Shown here: piece after piece, positions 14,923 through 22,603 of the stretch
Layout: the number at the start of each line of letters is the position of its first letter
Numbering within the stretch: position 1 is the stretch's first letter
Made by a program: the position numbers and the translations under genes
NCBI GenBank assembly: GCA_023409955.1
Contig: JAEYQQ010000197.1
Location: 1 to 24,432, forward strand
Direction of reading: 5' to 3'
Origin: Bacillota bacterium
GTDB lineage: Bacteria; Bacillota; Clostridia; Christensenellales; Aristaeellaceae
Length of the DNA stretch: 24,432 nt
The notes under the pieces: generated by a model
Databases searched by the model: none
Seen by the model: only the letters and a program-made list of their open reading frames with translations
What the model was told of the DNA's origin: nothing

Positions 14923-15579
14923 TCAATTCTCAAGTATCCTGATGGCATCATCCATGGTGGTGCCAGCCGGCAGCAAGGGGCTGTACAAATAGTTCAGCAT
15001 GGCATAATCGATTACCGTCAAATCTGACACGGTTTTTCCCCTTTGGCAGATAATGCTTTCCCTGGTAACGGTTATATCGTTAAGCAACCCCAGCATGTTC
15101 ACAATTTCTTCCCGCACAACGGCAGCACGCTTTTCTTGCATGGTTTCGATATCAATGGCAATCTCAGCTCTTTCAATAACAAAGTCGTTGTATTCCACCC
15201 ATACAAAGCCGATGTTCCCCTTGCGGTACCCCTTCACCGCTTTAGCCATATCCTTTTCCTTTACAAAGGACATGACAACATTGGCACCATCCCGCTTGTT
15301 GGATATGATCATATGCGGCAGCTCGGGCACATTCTTTGACAGGTCAAAGATCAGCTTCACCAATGCGTAAAGATCACTTTCGGTGTAGCTGCCTGTGGGA
15401 TGGATCACAATGGGATCTTCCCAGCGGACCGTTGCTCCGCGCTTGGTATCGCCAAATTCCCCCTGGAAGGCTGATTCGTAAAACCCCTTAAGTGCCAGAT
15501 TGGCATCCTGGGCCTGTGACGCCATGGGCAGCATCAAAAGAACAAGCAGCATCAGCATGCAGCGACGCAAATTTTTCAT
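14923..15579 (-). CDS. Exported DUF2927-like protein
   Basis: A 218-residue protein with a cleavable signal peptide (MKNLRRCMLMLLVLLMLPMA, then SQA before QD at about 22-24) and no lipobox. The region EEIVNMLGLLNDITVTRESIICQ (about 157-179) followed by LTVIDYAMLNYLYSPLLPAGTT is the pattern of DUF2927, a family of exported proteins of unproven function, some suspected to be metal-dependent peptidases. No HExxH motif is seen here. AAGGGAG abuts ATG 15588 but is 9 bases from ATG 15579, which I take as the start. It is divergent from spoIID across about 120 bases, and no link to sporulation is shown. Confidence 0.7.
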   Translation of the reverse strand: MKNLRRCMLMLLVLLMLPMASQAQDANLALKGFYESAFQGEFGDTKRGATVRWEDPIVIHPTGSYTESDLYALVKLIFDLSKNVPELPHMIISNKRDGANVVMSFVKEKDMAKAVKGYRKGNIGFVWVEYNDFVIERAEIAIDIETMQEKRAAVVREEIVNMLGLLNDITVTRESIICQRGKTVSDLTVIDYAMLNYLYSPLLPAGTTMDDAIRILEN

Positions 15580-15701
15580 TGTGATCATCTCCCTTGCATT
15601 CTATTTTTCATATCCATTCGTCAAAAAGGCAGCATTTTCCTGTTGTCCCAGTTCTTTTTTCTTTCCTTCGGGAATAGGGTTAGGAAGAAGGAGGGAAGAT
15701 T

Positions 15702-16817
15702 GTGGGCAAAAGCAATCTATCTTTGCGCCTGGCGGCACTGCTGCTGTGCGCAGTGGTGGCATGGCATATGGTCGGCGCACCCAGGACGGCGGCAGAATGG
15801 CAGGCTGCCCCCTTGCTGTTGGAAAGCGCATGGAATCAGCTTCCTTCCCGCGCTGCACGCATTTTTGCCCAATGGGCATGGGGCAGCAAGCCTTCTCAGG
15901 CAGCAGAGCCTCCCAGCAGCACAACAGACTGGAAGCAGCTAATGAAAAACGAAACCCAATGGCCTGTCAAAGTGTTTGACATAGAACAGAACAAGCTGGT
16001 CACCCTGCCGTTGGAACAATATGTGGCAGGGGTGGTGGCAGCGGAAATGCCAGCCAGCTATCACCTGGAAGCCTTGAAGGCCCAGGCCGCCGCCGCCAGG
16101 ACAAGGGTTATCAGCCAGGCATCCTCCTTCAGCGGCACCGGCTGCTCCAAGCATCCAGGGGCCGATATCTGCACCGATAGCAGCCATTGCCAAGCCTATA
16201 TCAGCCAAGGGGCAAGGGCAGAAAAATGGGGCGCTTCCGCCGGTGCGTATGAAGAGCGCATTGACCGGGCTGCCTTAGCTACCAAGGGCATGATCTTAAC
16301 CTATAACGGCCAGCCCATCACCGTTTTGTACCATGCCATCAGCGGCGGGCGCACGGAGGATGTACAGGCTGTGTTCTCACAGTCGCTGCCATACTTAAAA
16401 AGCGTGGAGAGCCGCGGGGAGGAAGGCAATACCAAGTATCAAACAGTACAAACCTTTTCCAATCAGGAAGCCGCCCAGCTGATGAATAAAGCCTTCCCCG
16501 GCGCCAATGTATCCCCTGATACCATTGCTCTGCAGGTATCCATCGAAGCACGCTCCGATACCGGCCGTGCAACCCAGATGCGGGTGGGTGACCAGCTGGT
16601 CTCTGCCAGGGATTTTCGCAGCGCCCTTTCCCTAAACAGCACACTCTTTACCATATCCGCCAACGAATCCTCCATTACCTTTACCCAGAAAGGCTATGGT
16701 CACGGCGTGGGCATGAGCCAAGCCGGTGCCAATGCCATGGCGGCCTCCGGCATCCTATGGGACGGGATTGTAAAACACTACTACACAGGCATTTCAGTAA
16801 CTGCCTTGCCGCAATAG
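15702..16817 (+). CDS. spoIID: Stage II sporulation protein D (peptidoglycan lytic transglycosylase)
   Basis: A 371-residue SpoIID/LytB-domain protein with an N-terminal membrane anchor (about 7-26). SpoIID cleaves glycan strands during septal thinning and engulfment in the mother cell. The catalytic region is clear: YVAGVVAAEMPASYHLEALK (107-126), with the expected acid Glu115, then AQAAAARTRVI. Cys148, Cys157 and Cys163 with nearby histidines form the metal-site insertion typical of clostridial members. The C-terminal KGYGHGVGMSQAGANAMA is diagnostic. The start is GTG 15702 with AAGGAGGG at 15688-15695. It lies 117 bases upstream of a SpoIIQ-like gene, a common clostridial pair. I could not identify a convincing sigma-E promoter. 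Confidence 0.93.
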   Translation: MGKSNLSLRLAALLLCAVVAWHMVGAPRTAAEWQAAPLLLESAWNQLPSRAARIFAQWAWGSKPSQAAEPPSSTTDWKQLMKNETQWPVKVFDIEQNKLVTLPLEQYVAGVVAAEMPASYHLEALKAQAAAARTRVISQASSFSGTGCSKHPGADICTDSSHCQAYISQGARAEKWGASAGAYEERIDRAALATKGMILTYNGQPITVLYHAISGGRTEDVQAVFSQSLPYLKSVESRGEEGNTKYQTVQTFSNQEAAQLMNKAFPGANVSPDTIALQVSIEARSDTGRATQMRVGDQLVSARDFRSALSLNSTLFTISANESSITFTQKGYGHGVGMSQAGANAMAASGILWDGIVKHYYTGISVTALPQ

Positions 16818-16934
16818 CCTGCCCTTACGCCCTTTTTTCCATTCCTTTATATGTGTCAATCGCACACCATCGGTTTTCTGTTCATACATGTTTACCACCT
16901 TCCCGGGGCACGCTACATCCGGAGGTGGATACGC

Positions 16935-17636
16935 ATGAAAAAAGCAGCCGATTTGATTAACGCCATCAGGGAGCGCACGAAAAAGGGAATGCAGGCCTAC
17001 ACTGCGTTTATGGAGAAACAGGGGTTTTATTTTGTGCTGACCATCTGCGTGCTGGTCATTGTGGGTACCGCCGTATGGACCAGGGCTACCCGCACACCCC
17101 AACCCCCGCCTACCCAGGAATCCGGTCAGGAGGCTGGCGTCCCTTATGAGGGCGTGCAGCGGCTTTCTGATGTGACGACTGCTCCAGCTCCCACAAAAAC
17201 CGCAACCCCCGCACCTGTAAAGCATTTTGTGCGCCCTGTTCCCGGTGCCATCGTAAGAGGTTTTGACGCGGCAGTTCCCGTCTTTTTTGATGCTGCGGGC
17301 ATATGGCAGGTGCACAGCGCCTGCGATTATCAAGCCAAGACCGGGGATGTGGTTAAAGCCATGACCAATGGCAGCGTGATTGACATAGAAGATAGCGGCA
17401 TGCTGGGCAAAACCGTTGTCATTGACCATGGCAGCGGCCTGATTGCCACCTATGGCGGGCTGTCCATGAACAGCTATGTCAAGGTAGGCGATCCTGTTAA
17501 AGAAGACCAGGCCATTGGCCATATCGGAAATACCACCCTGTATGAAACCAGCGATGGGCCGCACCTTCACCTTTCCGTCATCAAAAACGGCATTGCCATG
17601 GATCCCGAAATGTTATTTTCCAGTAACATCGAGTGA
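16935..17636 (+). CDS. spoIIQ: SpoIIQ-like M23/LytM peptidase-domain protein
   Basis: A 233-residue protein with one membrane segment (about 31-48), a Pro/Thr-rich linker (52-96) and a C-terminal LytM (M23) domain (about 100-230). In sporulation the forespore SpoIIQ binds mother-cell SpoIIIAH across the septum. All zinc and catalytic positions are present: His127 and Asp131 (VHSACD), His210 and His212 (GPHLHLS). It may therefore be an active endopeptidase like clostridial SpoIIQ, unlike the degenerate Bacillus protein. The name rests on the domain layout and adjacency to spoIID. GGAGGTG at 16921-16927 is 7 bases before ATG 16935. A CATACAT word at 16883-16889 resembles a sigma-E -10, but no matching -35 is seen. 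Confidence 0.82.
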   Translation: MKKAADLINAIRERTKKGMQAYTAFMEKQGFYFVLTICVLVIVGTAVWTRATRTPQPPPTQESGQEAGVPYEGVQRLSDVTTAPAPTKTATPAPVKHFVRPVPGAIVRGFDAAVPVFFDAAGIWQVHSACDYQAKTGDVVKAMTNGSVIDIEDSGMLGKTVVIDHGSGLIATYGGLSMNSYVKVGDPVKEDQAIGHIGNTTLYETSDGPHLHLSVIKNGIAMDPEMLFSSNIE

Positions 17637-17641
17637 CGCTG

Positions 17642-17670
17642 TTGCATATCAATAAATCGTATGATATTAT
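17642..17670 (+). promoter_or_regulatory. Sigma-A promoter of glmS
   Basis: TTGCAT (17642-17647), 17 bases, TATTAT (17665-17670) with an extended TGA element at 17662-17664. A tandem 10-base repeat, TTTAATACGT/TTTAATACGA (17671-17690), covers the expected transcript start. The untranslated leader is only about 38 bases. Confidence 0.65.
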
Positions 17671-17714
17671 TTTAATACGTTTTAATACGACTTATTTTTA
17701 TCGGAGGCGACATC

Positions 17715-19553
17715 ATGTGCGGAATTGTAGGGTATATTGGTAATAAAGATGCGGTACCGATTTTAATGCAAGGGCTGTCCCGCTTGGAATATCGGGGATA
17801 TGACAGCGCTGGCATTGCTGTTTTGGAGGAAGAAAAAGTAGCGGTACGCAAGGCCAAAGGCCGCCTGATCCATTTGGATGAGCTGCTGGAGAAAAAGCCG
17901 GTTGCCGGGCAGACCGGCATCGGCCATACCCGCTGGGCCACCCACGGCGAACCCAGCGACTTAAACGCCCTCCCCCATACAGATGTCAAGGGCCGTATTG
18001 CCGTAGTCCACAACGGCATCATCGAAAACCACGAATCCCTTCGCAGGTATTTGATCAGCACCGGCTGCCGCTTTGTATCCCAGACGGATACGGAGGTGGT
18101 GGCTCACCTTTTGAACCATTTGTATGACGGAGACATGCTCAAAGCCATCACCCAGGCCCTGGGCATGCTGGAGGGCAGCTATGCCCTTGGCATCCTGTCC
18201 CTGGATGAGCCGGATGCGCTTTTCTGCGTTCGCAAGGACAGCCCACTGGTTATCGGTACCGGCAAGGGCGAACAGTATATCGCCTCAGATATTCCCGCCA
18301 TCTTAAGCCATACCCGGGACATCATTTTGCTGGAGGACAAGGAAATTGCCCTGCTTCGCCGGGATGGCATCTCCCTGTACGATCCTTACGGCCGCAGCAA
18401 GGAATACGCCATCTTCCATGTGGATTGGGATGTATCCTCCGCCGAAAAGGGCGGCTATGCCCACTTCATGCTCAAGGAAATCAGCGAAGAGCCCGAATCC
18501 CTGCAAAAAACCCTCAGCGCCCATGTGGATACTGCCAGGGGAGAGATTCGGGAAAACAGCTTCCCGCTAAATGAAGCGGAAGCCAAGGCCTTAAGCAAGC
18601 TTACCATTGTGGCCTGCGGTACCGCCTATCACGCCGCAGTTATGGGCAAGTACCTCATCCAGCGGCTGGCCCGCCTGCCGGTTGATGTGGATATCGCTTC
18701 GGAATTCCGCTACCGGGATCCCATTATCCAACCCGGCGAAGCCTTCCTGGCCGTTAGCCAAAGCGGTGAAACGGCGGATACCTTAGCCGCCCTTAGGGAA
18801 GCCCGCAAGCGGGGGGCCAAGGTGCTGGCGCTGACCAATGTGGTGGGCTCCTCCATCGCCCGTGAAGCCGGGGAAGACGCTGTTTTGTATACCTGGGCCG
18901 GGCCGGAAATCGCTGTAGCCAGCACCAAGGCCTATATCACACAGGTGGAAATGCTGGCGCTACTGGCCATTGACCTGGCCTTCAAACGGGGCACCATTTC
19001 CAAAGAAGAATGCAAAGCCTTGCTGGAAGAAATGTCAACCCTCCCTTCTCTGGCCTCCCAGGTGCTGCTGCAAAAGGAAAGCATACAGCGCTTTGCCGAC
19101 CGAAACAAGGATCAAAAGCATGTATTCTTCATGGGCCGTGGCCTGGATTACGCCTTGGCCATGGAGGCATCCTTAAAACTAAAGGAAGTCTCTTATATTT
19201 TCTCCGAGGCCTATGCCGCAGGCGAGCTTAAGCATGGTACCATTGCCTTGATTGAGCCGGGCACCCTGGTAGTGGTGATCCTCACCCAACCAAACCTGGC
19301 GGATAAAACCATATCCAACGTACGAGAAGTGAAGGCGAGAGGTGCCAAGGTACTGGTGATCGCCTCAGAGGCCCTTGCGGAAAAAGCTGCCCCCGATGCC
19401 GATGTATTATGGCTGGTACCCAACACCCAAGATCTTCTCCTGCCCCTGCTGGCCATCATCCCCCTGCAGCTATTGGCCTATCACATGGCTGTGGAGCGGG
19501 GCTGCGATGTGGATAAACCCAGGAATTTGGCCAAGAGCGTAACGGTAGAATAA
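17715..19553 (+). CDS. glmS: Glutamine-fructose-6-phosphate aminotransferase (isomerizing)
   Basis: A 612-residue, full-length enzyme making glucosamine-6-phosphate from fructose-6-phosphate and glutamine, the entry step to UDP-GlcNAc and peptidoglycan. Cys2 of MCGIVGYIGN is the glutaminase nucleophile after Met removal, and RLEYRGYDSAGIA follows as expected. The N-terminal glutaminase domain spans about 2-230. Two SIS domains follow; SQSGETADTLAALREA and STKAYITQ belong to the first. The C-terminus DKPRNLAKSVTVE is the invariant glmS tail. GGAGG precedes the ATG. Only 78 bases separate it from the gene before, so the glmS ribozyme found in many Firmicutes cannot fit in the leader. Confidence 0.97.
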   Translation: MCGIVGYIGNKDAVPILMQGLSRLEYRGYDSAGIAVLEEEKVAVRKAKGRLIHLDELLEKKPVAGQTGIGHTRWATHGEPSDLNALPHTDVKGRIAVVHNGIIENHESLRRYLISTGCRFVSQTDTEVVAHLLNHLYDGDMLKAITQALGMLEGSYALGILSLDEPDALFCVRKDSPLVIGTGKGEQYIASDIPAILSHTRDIILLEDKEIALLRRDGISLYDPYGRSKEYAIFHVDWDVSSAEKGGYAHFMLKEISEEPESLQKTLSAHVDTARGEIRENSFPLNEAEAKALSKLTIVACGTAYHAAVMGKYLIQRLARLPVDVDIASEFRYRDPIIQPGEAFLAVSQSGETADTLAALREARKRGAKVLALTNVVGSSIAREAGEDAVLYTWAGPEIAVASTKAYITQVEMLALLAIDLAFKRGTISKEECKALLEEMSTLPSLASQVLLQKESIQRFADRNKDQKHVFFMGRGLDYALAMEASLKLKEVSYIFSEAYAAGELKHGTIALIEPGTLVVVILTQPNLADKTISNVREVKARGAKVLVIASEALAEKAAPDADVLWLVPNTQDLLLPLLAIIPLQLLAYHMAVERGCDVDKPRNLAKSVTVE

Positions 19554-19578
19554 GCAAAATCTTTTGCTGCATGCTAGG

Positions 19579-19626
19579 ACCTCCACGGTTTGAAGAGCGT
19601 TGGCCCTTCGTATGTGGAGGTTTTTT
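19579..19626 (+). terminator. Intrinsic terminator of glmS
   Basis: ACCTCCAC (19579-19586) pairs with GTGGAGGT (19614-19621), followed by six T. The 27-base loop is large and may contain further pairing. Confidence 0.8.
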
Positions 19627-19688
19627 GATCTTACAAACCATCCCTTCTCCTTTTTAAGTAGCATCATCAACAAAAAACGTCCGCTCCC

Positions 19689-19717
19689 TTTCCCAAGCTG
19701 GCATATGCATGTATAAT
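19689..19717 (+). promoter_or_regulatory. Candidate promoter of the nucleotidyltransferase gene
   Basis: A perfect TATAAT at 19712-19717, preceded by a poor -35, TTTCCC (19689-19694), at 17 bases. It lies about 58 bases before the start codon. Confidence 0.4.
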
Positions 19718-19774
19718 AGGCAGCAGGCCTACATGATGAAAGAAGCATGACCCCTTTCCAAAGGAGGATAACAA

Positions 19775-20692
19775 ATGAAAGAACCCATTTTGGTCATTAT
19801 GGCTGCCGGCATGGGCAGTCGGTACGGCGGCCTGAAGCAAATGGATCCGGTGGGCGATAACGGCGAGCTGATCATTGACTATTCCCTCTATGATGCTTAC
19901 TGCGCAGGCTTCCGCCGGGTAATCTTCATTATTAAAAAAGAAAACGAAGCACTGTTTCGCTCCATGATCGGCGATAAAATCGCCAGGCATATGGAAGTCA
20001 TTTATGTCTTTCAAGATCTATCAAACCTTCCCGCCGGGTTTGCCGTACCTGATGGAAGGGTCAAGCCCTGGGGCACCGCCCATGCGGTATTGTGCGCCAA
20101 AGAAGCGGCGGATGCTCCCTTTGCCGTCATCAATGCCGATGATTTTTACGGCCGGGAAGCCTTTTTGCAGGTGTATCAATTTTTGAAGGAAATTCAATCC
20201 GGCAGTCCGTACCGCTACGGCATGATCGGCTATTCATTGGAAAACACGCTGTCGGAGCAAGGCTATGTTTCACGGGGGGTTTGTCAGGTTAATGATGATG
20301 GCGACCTGATTGACATGACCGAGCGCACCCACATTATCAGTACCATTGAAGGGCCCCTGTTCACCGAAGACAAGCAGACATACCACCGTTTGCCAGATGA
20401 CACGGTGGTATCCATGAACCTGTTTGCCTTTCACCCAGATATTTTTGCGGAGCTCTCCAGCGGCTTTGAAGCATTCTTACGCGATGCGCTGAAAAGCAAC
20501 CCCCTCTCCGCCGAGTTCTACCTGCCCGCCGTGGCAGGCAGCCTGCCTAAGCGCGGCATTGCTCGGCTGAAGGTGATCCCCTCCGGCGGTCGCTGGTATG
20601 GCGTAACCTACAAGGAGGATAAAGATAGCGTGGTTGCTGCCCTTCGCAGCATGACCAAAAAGGGCATCTACCCCGCTTCCTTGTGGGAATAA
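19775..20692 (+). CDS. NTP-transferase family (sugar nucleotidyltransferase-like) protein
   Basis: A 305-residue cytoplasmic protein with the NTP-transferase nucleotide-binding loop MAAGMGSRYGGLKQMDPVG (9-27), GTAHAV (100-105) and NADDFYG (120-126), where the Asp residues should bind Mg2+. These are the features of sugar-1-phosphate nucleotidyltransferases, which make NDP-sugars from a sugar phosphate and NTP. No left-handed beta-helix acyltransferase tail is present, so it is not GlmU. The sugar and nucleotide cannot be assigned. AAAGGAGG lies 8 bases ahead of the ATG. It is monocistronic, just downstream of glmS, which may reflect a shared cell-envelope role but no operon is seen. Confidence 0.85.
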   Translation: MKEPILVIMAAGMGSRYGGLKQMDPVGDNGELIIDYSLYDAYCAGFRRVIFIIKKENEALFRSMIGDKIARHMEVIYVFQDLSNLPAGFAVPDGRVKPWGTAHAVLCAKEAADAPFAVINADDFYGREAFLQVYQFLKEIQSGSPYRYGMIGYSLENTLSEQGYVSRGVCQVNDDGDLIDMTERTHIISTIEGPLFTEDKQTYHRLPDDTVVSMNLFAFHPDIFAELSSGFEAFLRDALKSNPLSAEFYLPAVAGSLPKRGIARLKVIPSGGRWYGVTYKEDKDSVVAALRSMTKKGIYPASLWE

Positions 20693-20715
20693 AACCAGTA
20701 GCTTTCACATGCTGT

Positions 20716-20747
20716 GCCGGAAGCTTTCAAACGCTTTCGGCTTTATT
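20716..20747 (+). terminator. Intrinsic terminator of the nucleotidyltransferase gene
   Basis: GCCGGAAGC (20716-20724) and GCTTTCGGC (20733-20741) form a 9-bp stem with one G-U pair and an 8-base loop, followed by TTTATT. Confidence 0.7.
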
Positions 20748-20782
20748 CATCTTCAGTATCTCACGAAAAGCATCTGCGCCTG

Positions 20783-20811
20783 TTGTCTTTTAAAGAAACT
20801 ACCATTATAAT
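20783..20811 (+). promoter_or_regulatory. Sigma-A promoter of the GGDEF gene
   Basis: TTGTCT (20783-20788), 17 bases, perfect TATAAT (20806-20811). It lies about 40 bases before the start at 20851. Confidence 0.65.
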
Positions 20812-20850
20812 ATTGATATCTTCATGCTTATGAAGGGGGGGACTGAGAAC

Positions 20851-21975
20851 ATGGGATTGACGGGTAATATAGTCATCAATCTCTATTCAGTATCCCTTTT
20901 ATTGACTGTATTGTTTCAATGCAAAAGAAAAACAGGCCGTACCACCCTTTTGGACAAGCTATACAACATGATCCTGTATATCACTGTGGCCATGCTGGCT
21001 ACAGATACCATGGGCCGCTTTGACGGCAGGCCTGATACCATCTTCCCATACTTGAACCACTTCGGAAATCTCATCACATTTCTATTGAGCCCCACCATCC
21101 CCATGCTCTGGCTGTTGTACGTTCACACCCAAGTATATCAAAATGAAAAAAAGACCCGACAGTTGCTTATCCCCTGCGGTATACTGCTGGCCATGCATGC
21201 CATCCTTGTCGTCGGAACACAGTTTAATGGCTGGCTCTACACCATCGACAGTCAGAACATTTATCGTCGTGGGCCTTTGTACATGGTCTCCCCCAGCATA
21301 TTGTTTCTATGTCTGCTCTATACCTCTTCCATTGCATTTCGTAACCGAAAGAGCATTGAAAAGCGGCTGTACAACTCCCTTTTGTTTTTTCCGGCCCCGC
21401 CTTTTATTGCGGGCATTCTGCATTCCCACATCTATGGTGTATCCATCATGCTCAGCAGTCTTGTGCTGTCTATCATCATTGTTTATTTGAACATCCAAAA
21501 CCGAAGCTTAATTACAGACCATCTGACAGACGTGTACAACCGCAAGGGTTTTGACATGCACATAAGGGAAATGATGAGGGGAAGCATCCGGGGGAAGGCG
21601 TTTTCCGCCATAATGCTGGATTACAATCACTTCAAGAGCATCAACGACTCCTTTGGTCATGACATGGGCGACAAGGCTTTGAAGGAGTCGGCCAACCTGC
21701 TTAAAGGCTGCATACGTCGTAATGATTTTATCGCCCGCTATGGGGGGGATGAGTTCATCATCCTGTTGGAAACCGATAACAAACAGGAGCTTGAAGCCAT
21801 TGTCGCAAGGATTAACCATGCCATTGACAACCATAACCAGAACCTGTACCAACCTTATCAAATGAGCTTTAGCATAGGGTACGCAGTGTACGACACCTCT
21901 TCCAAGCCCTCGGCGGAGGAATTTGTACATCATCTGGACCAGATGATGTACAAAATGAAGCAGTTGAGTGCCTGA
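20851..21975 (+). CDS. Seven-helix membrane diguanylate cyclase (GGDEF)
   Basis: A 374-residue protein with seven predicted hydrophobic segments (about 5-22, 38-55, 72-92, 106-124, 146-163, 176-194, 197-215) joined by a short linker to a GGDEF domain. The domain opens ITDHLTDVYNRKGFD (221-235) and has DYNHFKSINDSFGHDMGD and an intact active site, RYGGDEF (GGDEF at 298-302). It should therefore make cyclic di-GMP from two GTP. An inhibitory I-site RxxD is present at Arg289-Asp292, five residues before GGDEF. The sensor half resembles 7TM histidine-kinase-type input domains; its signal is unknown. ATG 20851 is chosen because AAGGGGGG at 20833-20840 lies 10 bases upstream; ATG 20824 would contain the ribosome site. 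It is monocistronic. Confidence 0.92.
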   Translation: MGLTGNIVINLYSVSLLLTVLFQCKRKTGRTTLLDKLYNMILYITVAMLATDTMGRFDGRPDTIFPYLNHFGNLITFLLSPTIPMLWLLYVHTQVYQNEKKTRQLLIPCGILLAMHAILVVGTQFNGWLYTIDSQNIYRRGPLYMVSPSILFLCLLYTSSIAFRNRKSIEKRLYNSLLFFPAPPFIAGILHSHIYGVSIMLSSLVLSIIIVYLNIQNRSLITDHLTDVYNRKGFDMHIREMMRGSIRGKAFSAIMLDYNHFKSINDSFGHDMGDKALKESANLLKGCIRRNDFIARYGGDEFIILLETDNKQELEAIVARINHAIDNHNQNLYQPYQMSFSIGYAVYDTSSKPSAEEFVHHLDQMMYKMKQLSA

Positions 21976-22012
21976 TGGATATACACATACCAAAATGTTA
22001 ATTAACAGTCTA

Positions 22013-22040
22013 CAGTCCTGCCTTTTGGCAGGCTGTTTTG
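22013..22040 (+). terminator. Intrinsic terminator of the GGDEF gene
   Basis: CCTGCC (22017-22022) and GGCAGG (22027-22032) with a TTTT loop, extended by CAG/CTG outside a single-base bulge, then TTTT. Confidence 0.75.
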
Positions 22041-22079
22041 GCTTATGCCATATTTAAAAAATAATTTTTCATTTTCATC

Positions 22080-22103
22080 AACACTTCGCTGTTGCCGTTC
22101 GTC
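22080..22103 (+). promoter_or_regulatory. Candidate ECF-type autoregulatory promoter
   Basis: AAC (22080-22082), 17 bases, CGTC (22100-22103), which is the AAC-N16/17-CGTC layout of many Firmicutes ECF sigma promoters. It sits about 34 bases before an ECF sigma gene that could use it. The short motifs make this tentative. Confidence 0.35.
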
Positions 22104-22136
22104 ATTCAGTTGTAAGCAGGAAAGGGGGAAGACACC

Positions 22137-22589
22137 ATGATCGAGCAGCTGTACCGGCAGCACTATCAAAAGCTGCTTCGCTACTGTGTCACCCTCACCC
22201 ACAGCCAGGCCCTGGCCGAGGACATTGTGCAGGATGCCTTTATGCGCGCATTGGCAAACGCCCACATCCTCAATGAAATGCCGGAGGCAAAATGCTTGGG
22301 CTGGCTTTACACAACCGCCCGGAACCTGTATATCGACCATGCCCGGCGCATGAAGAAAGCACCGGCCCCTGAAACAGAAGGTATCTTTGAATCAGACCTT
22401 AGCATCGTCCATGTGATCCAGTGGCTTGATAAGCTGCCCGACAGTGAGCGGACCCTGTTCTCCCTTCGGTATTTTCAGGGCTTTAATGCCACAGAGCTTG
22501 GGGAGATGTTTAACCTGCCGCCTTCCACGGTGCGAGCACGGCTTTTGTCCGCCAGGAAAACGCTTCAAAGCTTGATTCAAACAGCATAA
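22137..22589 (+). CDS. ECF-type sigma-70 family RNA polymerase sigma factor
   Basis: A 150-residue two-domain sigma factor. Region 2 spans about 5-70 (YRQHYQKLLRYCVTLTHSQALAEDIVQDAFMRALAN, then GWLYTTARNLYIDHAR). Region 4 spans about 92-146 (LDKLPDSERTLFSLRYFQGFNATELGEMFNLPPSTVRARLLSARKTLQ), with the promoter -35 helix-turn-helix at ATELGEMFNLPPSTVRARL. Such factors switch on a small regulon in response to an envelope or metabolic signal, usually held back by an anti-sigma factor. The next gene starts 14 bases downstream and does not look like a membrane anti-sigma factor. AAAGGGGGAA precedes the ATG. A candidate self-recognised promoter lies just upstream. Confidence 0.9.
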   Translation: MIEQLYRQHYQKLLRYCVTLTHSQALAEDIVQDAFMRALANAHILNEMPEAKCLGWLYTTARNLYIDHARRMKKAPAPETEGIFESDLSIVHVIQWLDKLPDSERTLFSLRYFQGFNATELGEMFNLPPSTVRARLLSARKTLQSLIQTA

Positions 22590-22603
22590 AGGAGTTGCAA
22601 CCA

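Noticed and set aside
15500..15979. 159-codon plus-strand frame
   Set aside because: It runs antisense to the DUF2927-like gene and then in the wrong frame of spoIID, both of which are better supported.
16883..16889. Sigma-E promoter for the spoIIQ-like gene
   Set aside because: CATACAT resembles a sigma-E -10, but no -35 is present at 14-16 bases, so it is mentioned only in passing.
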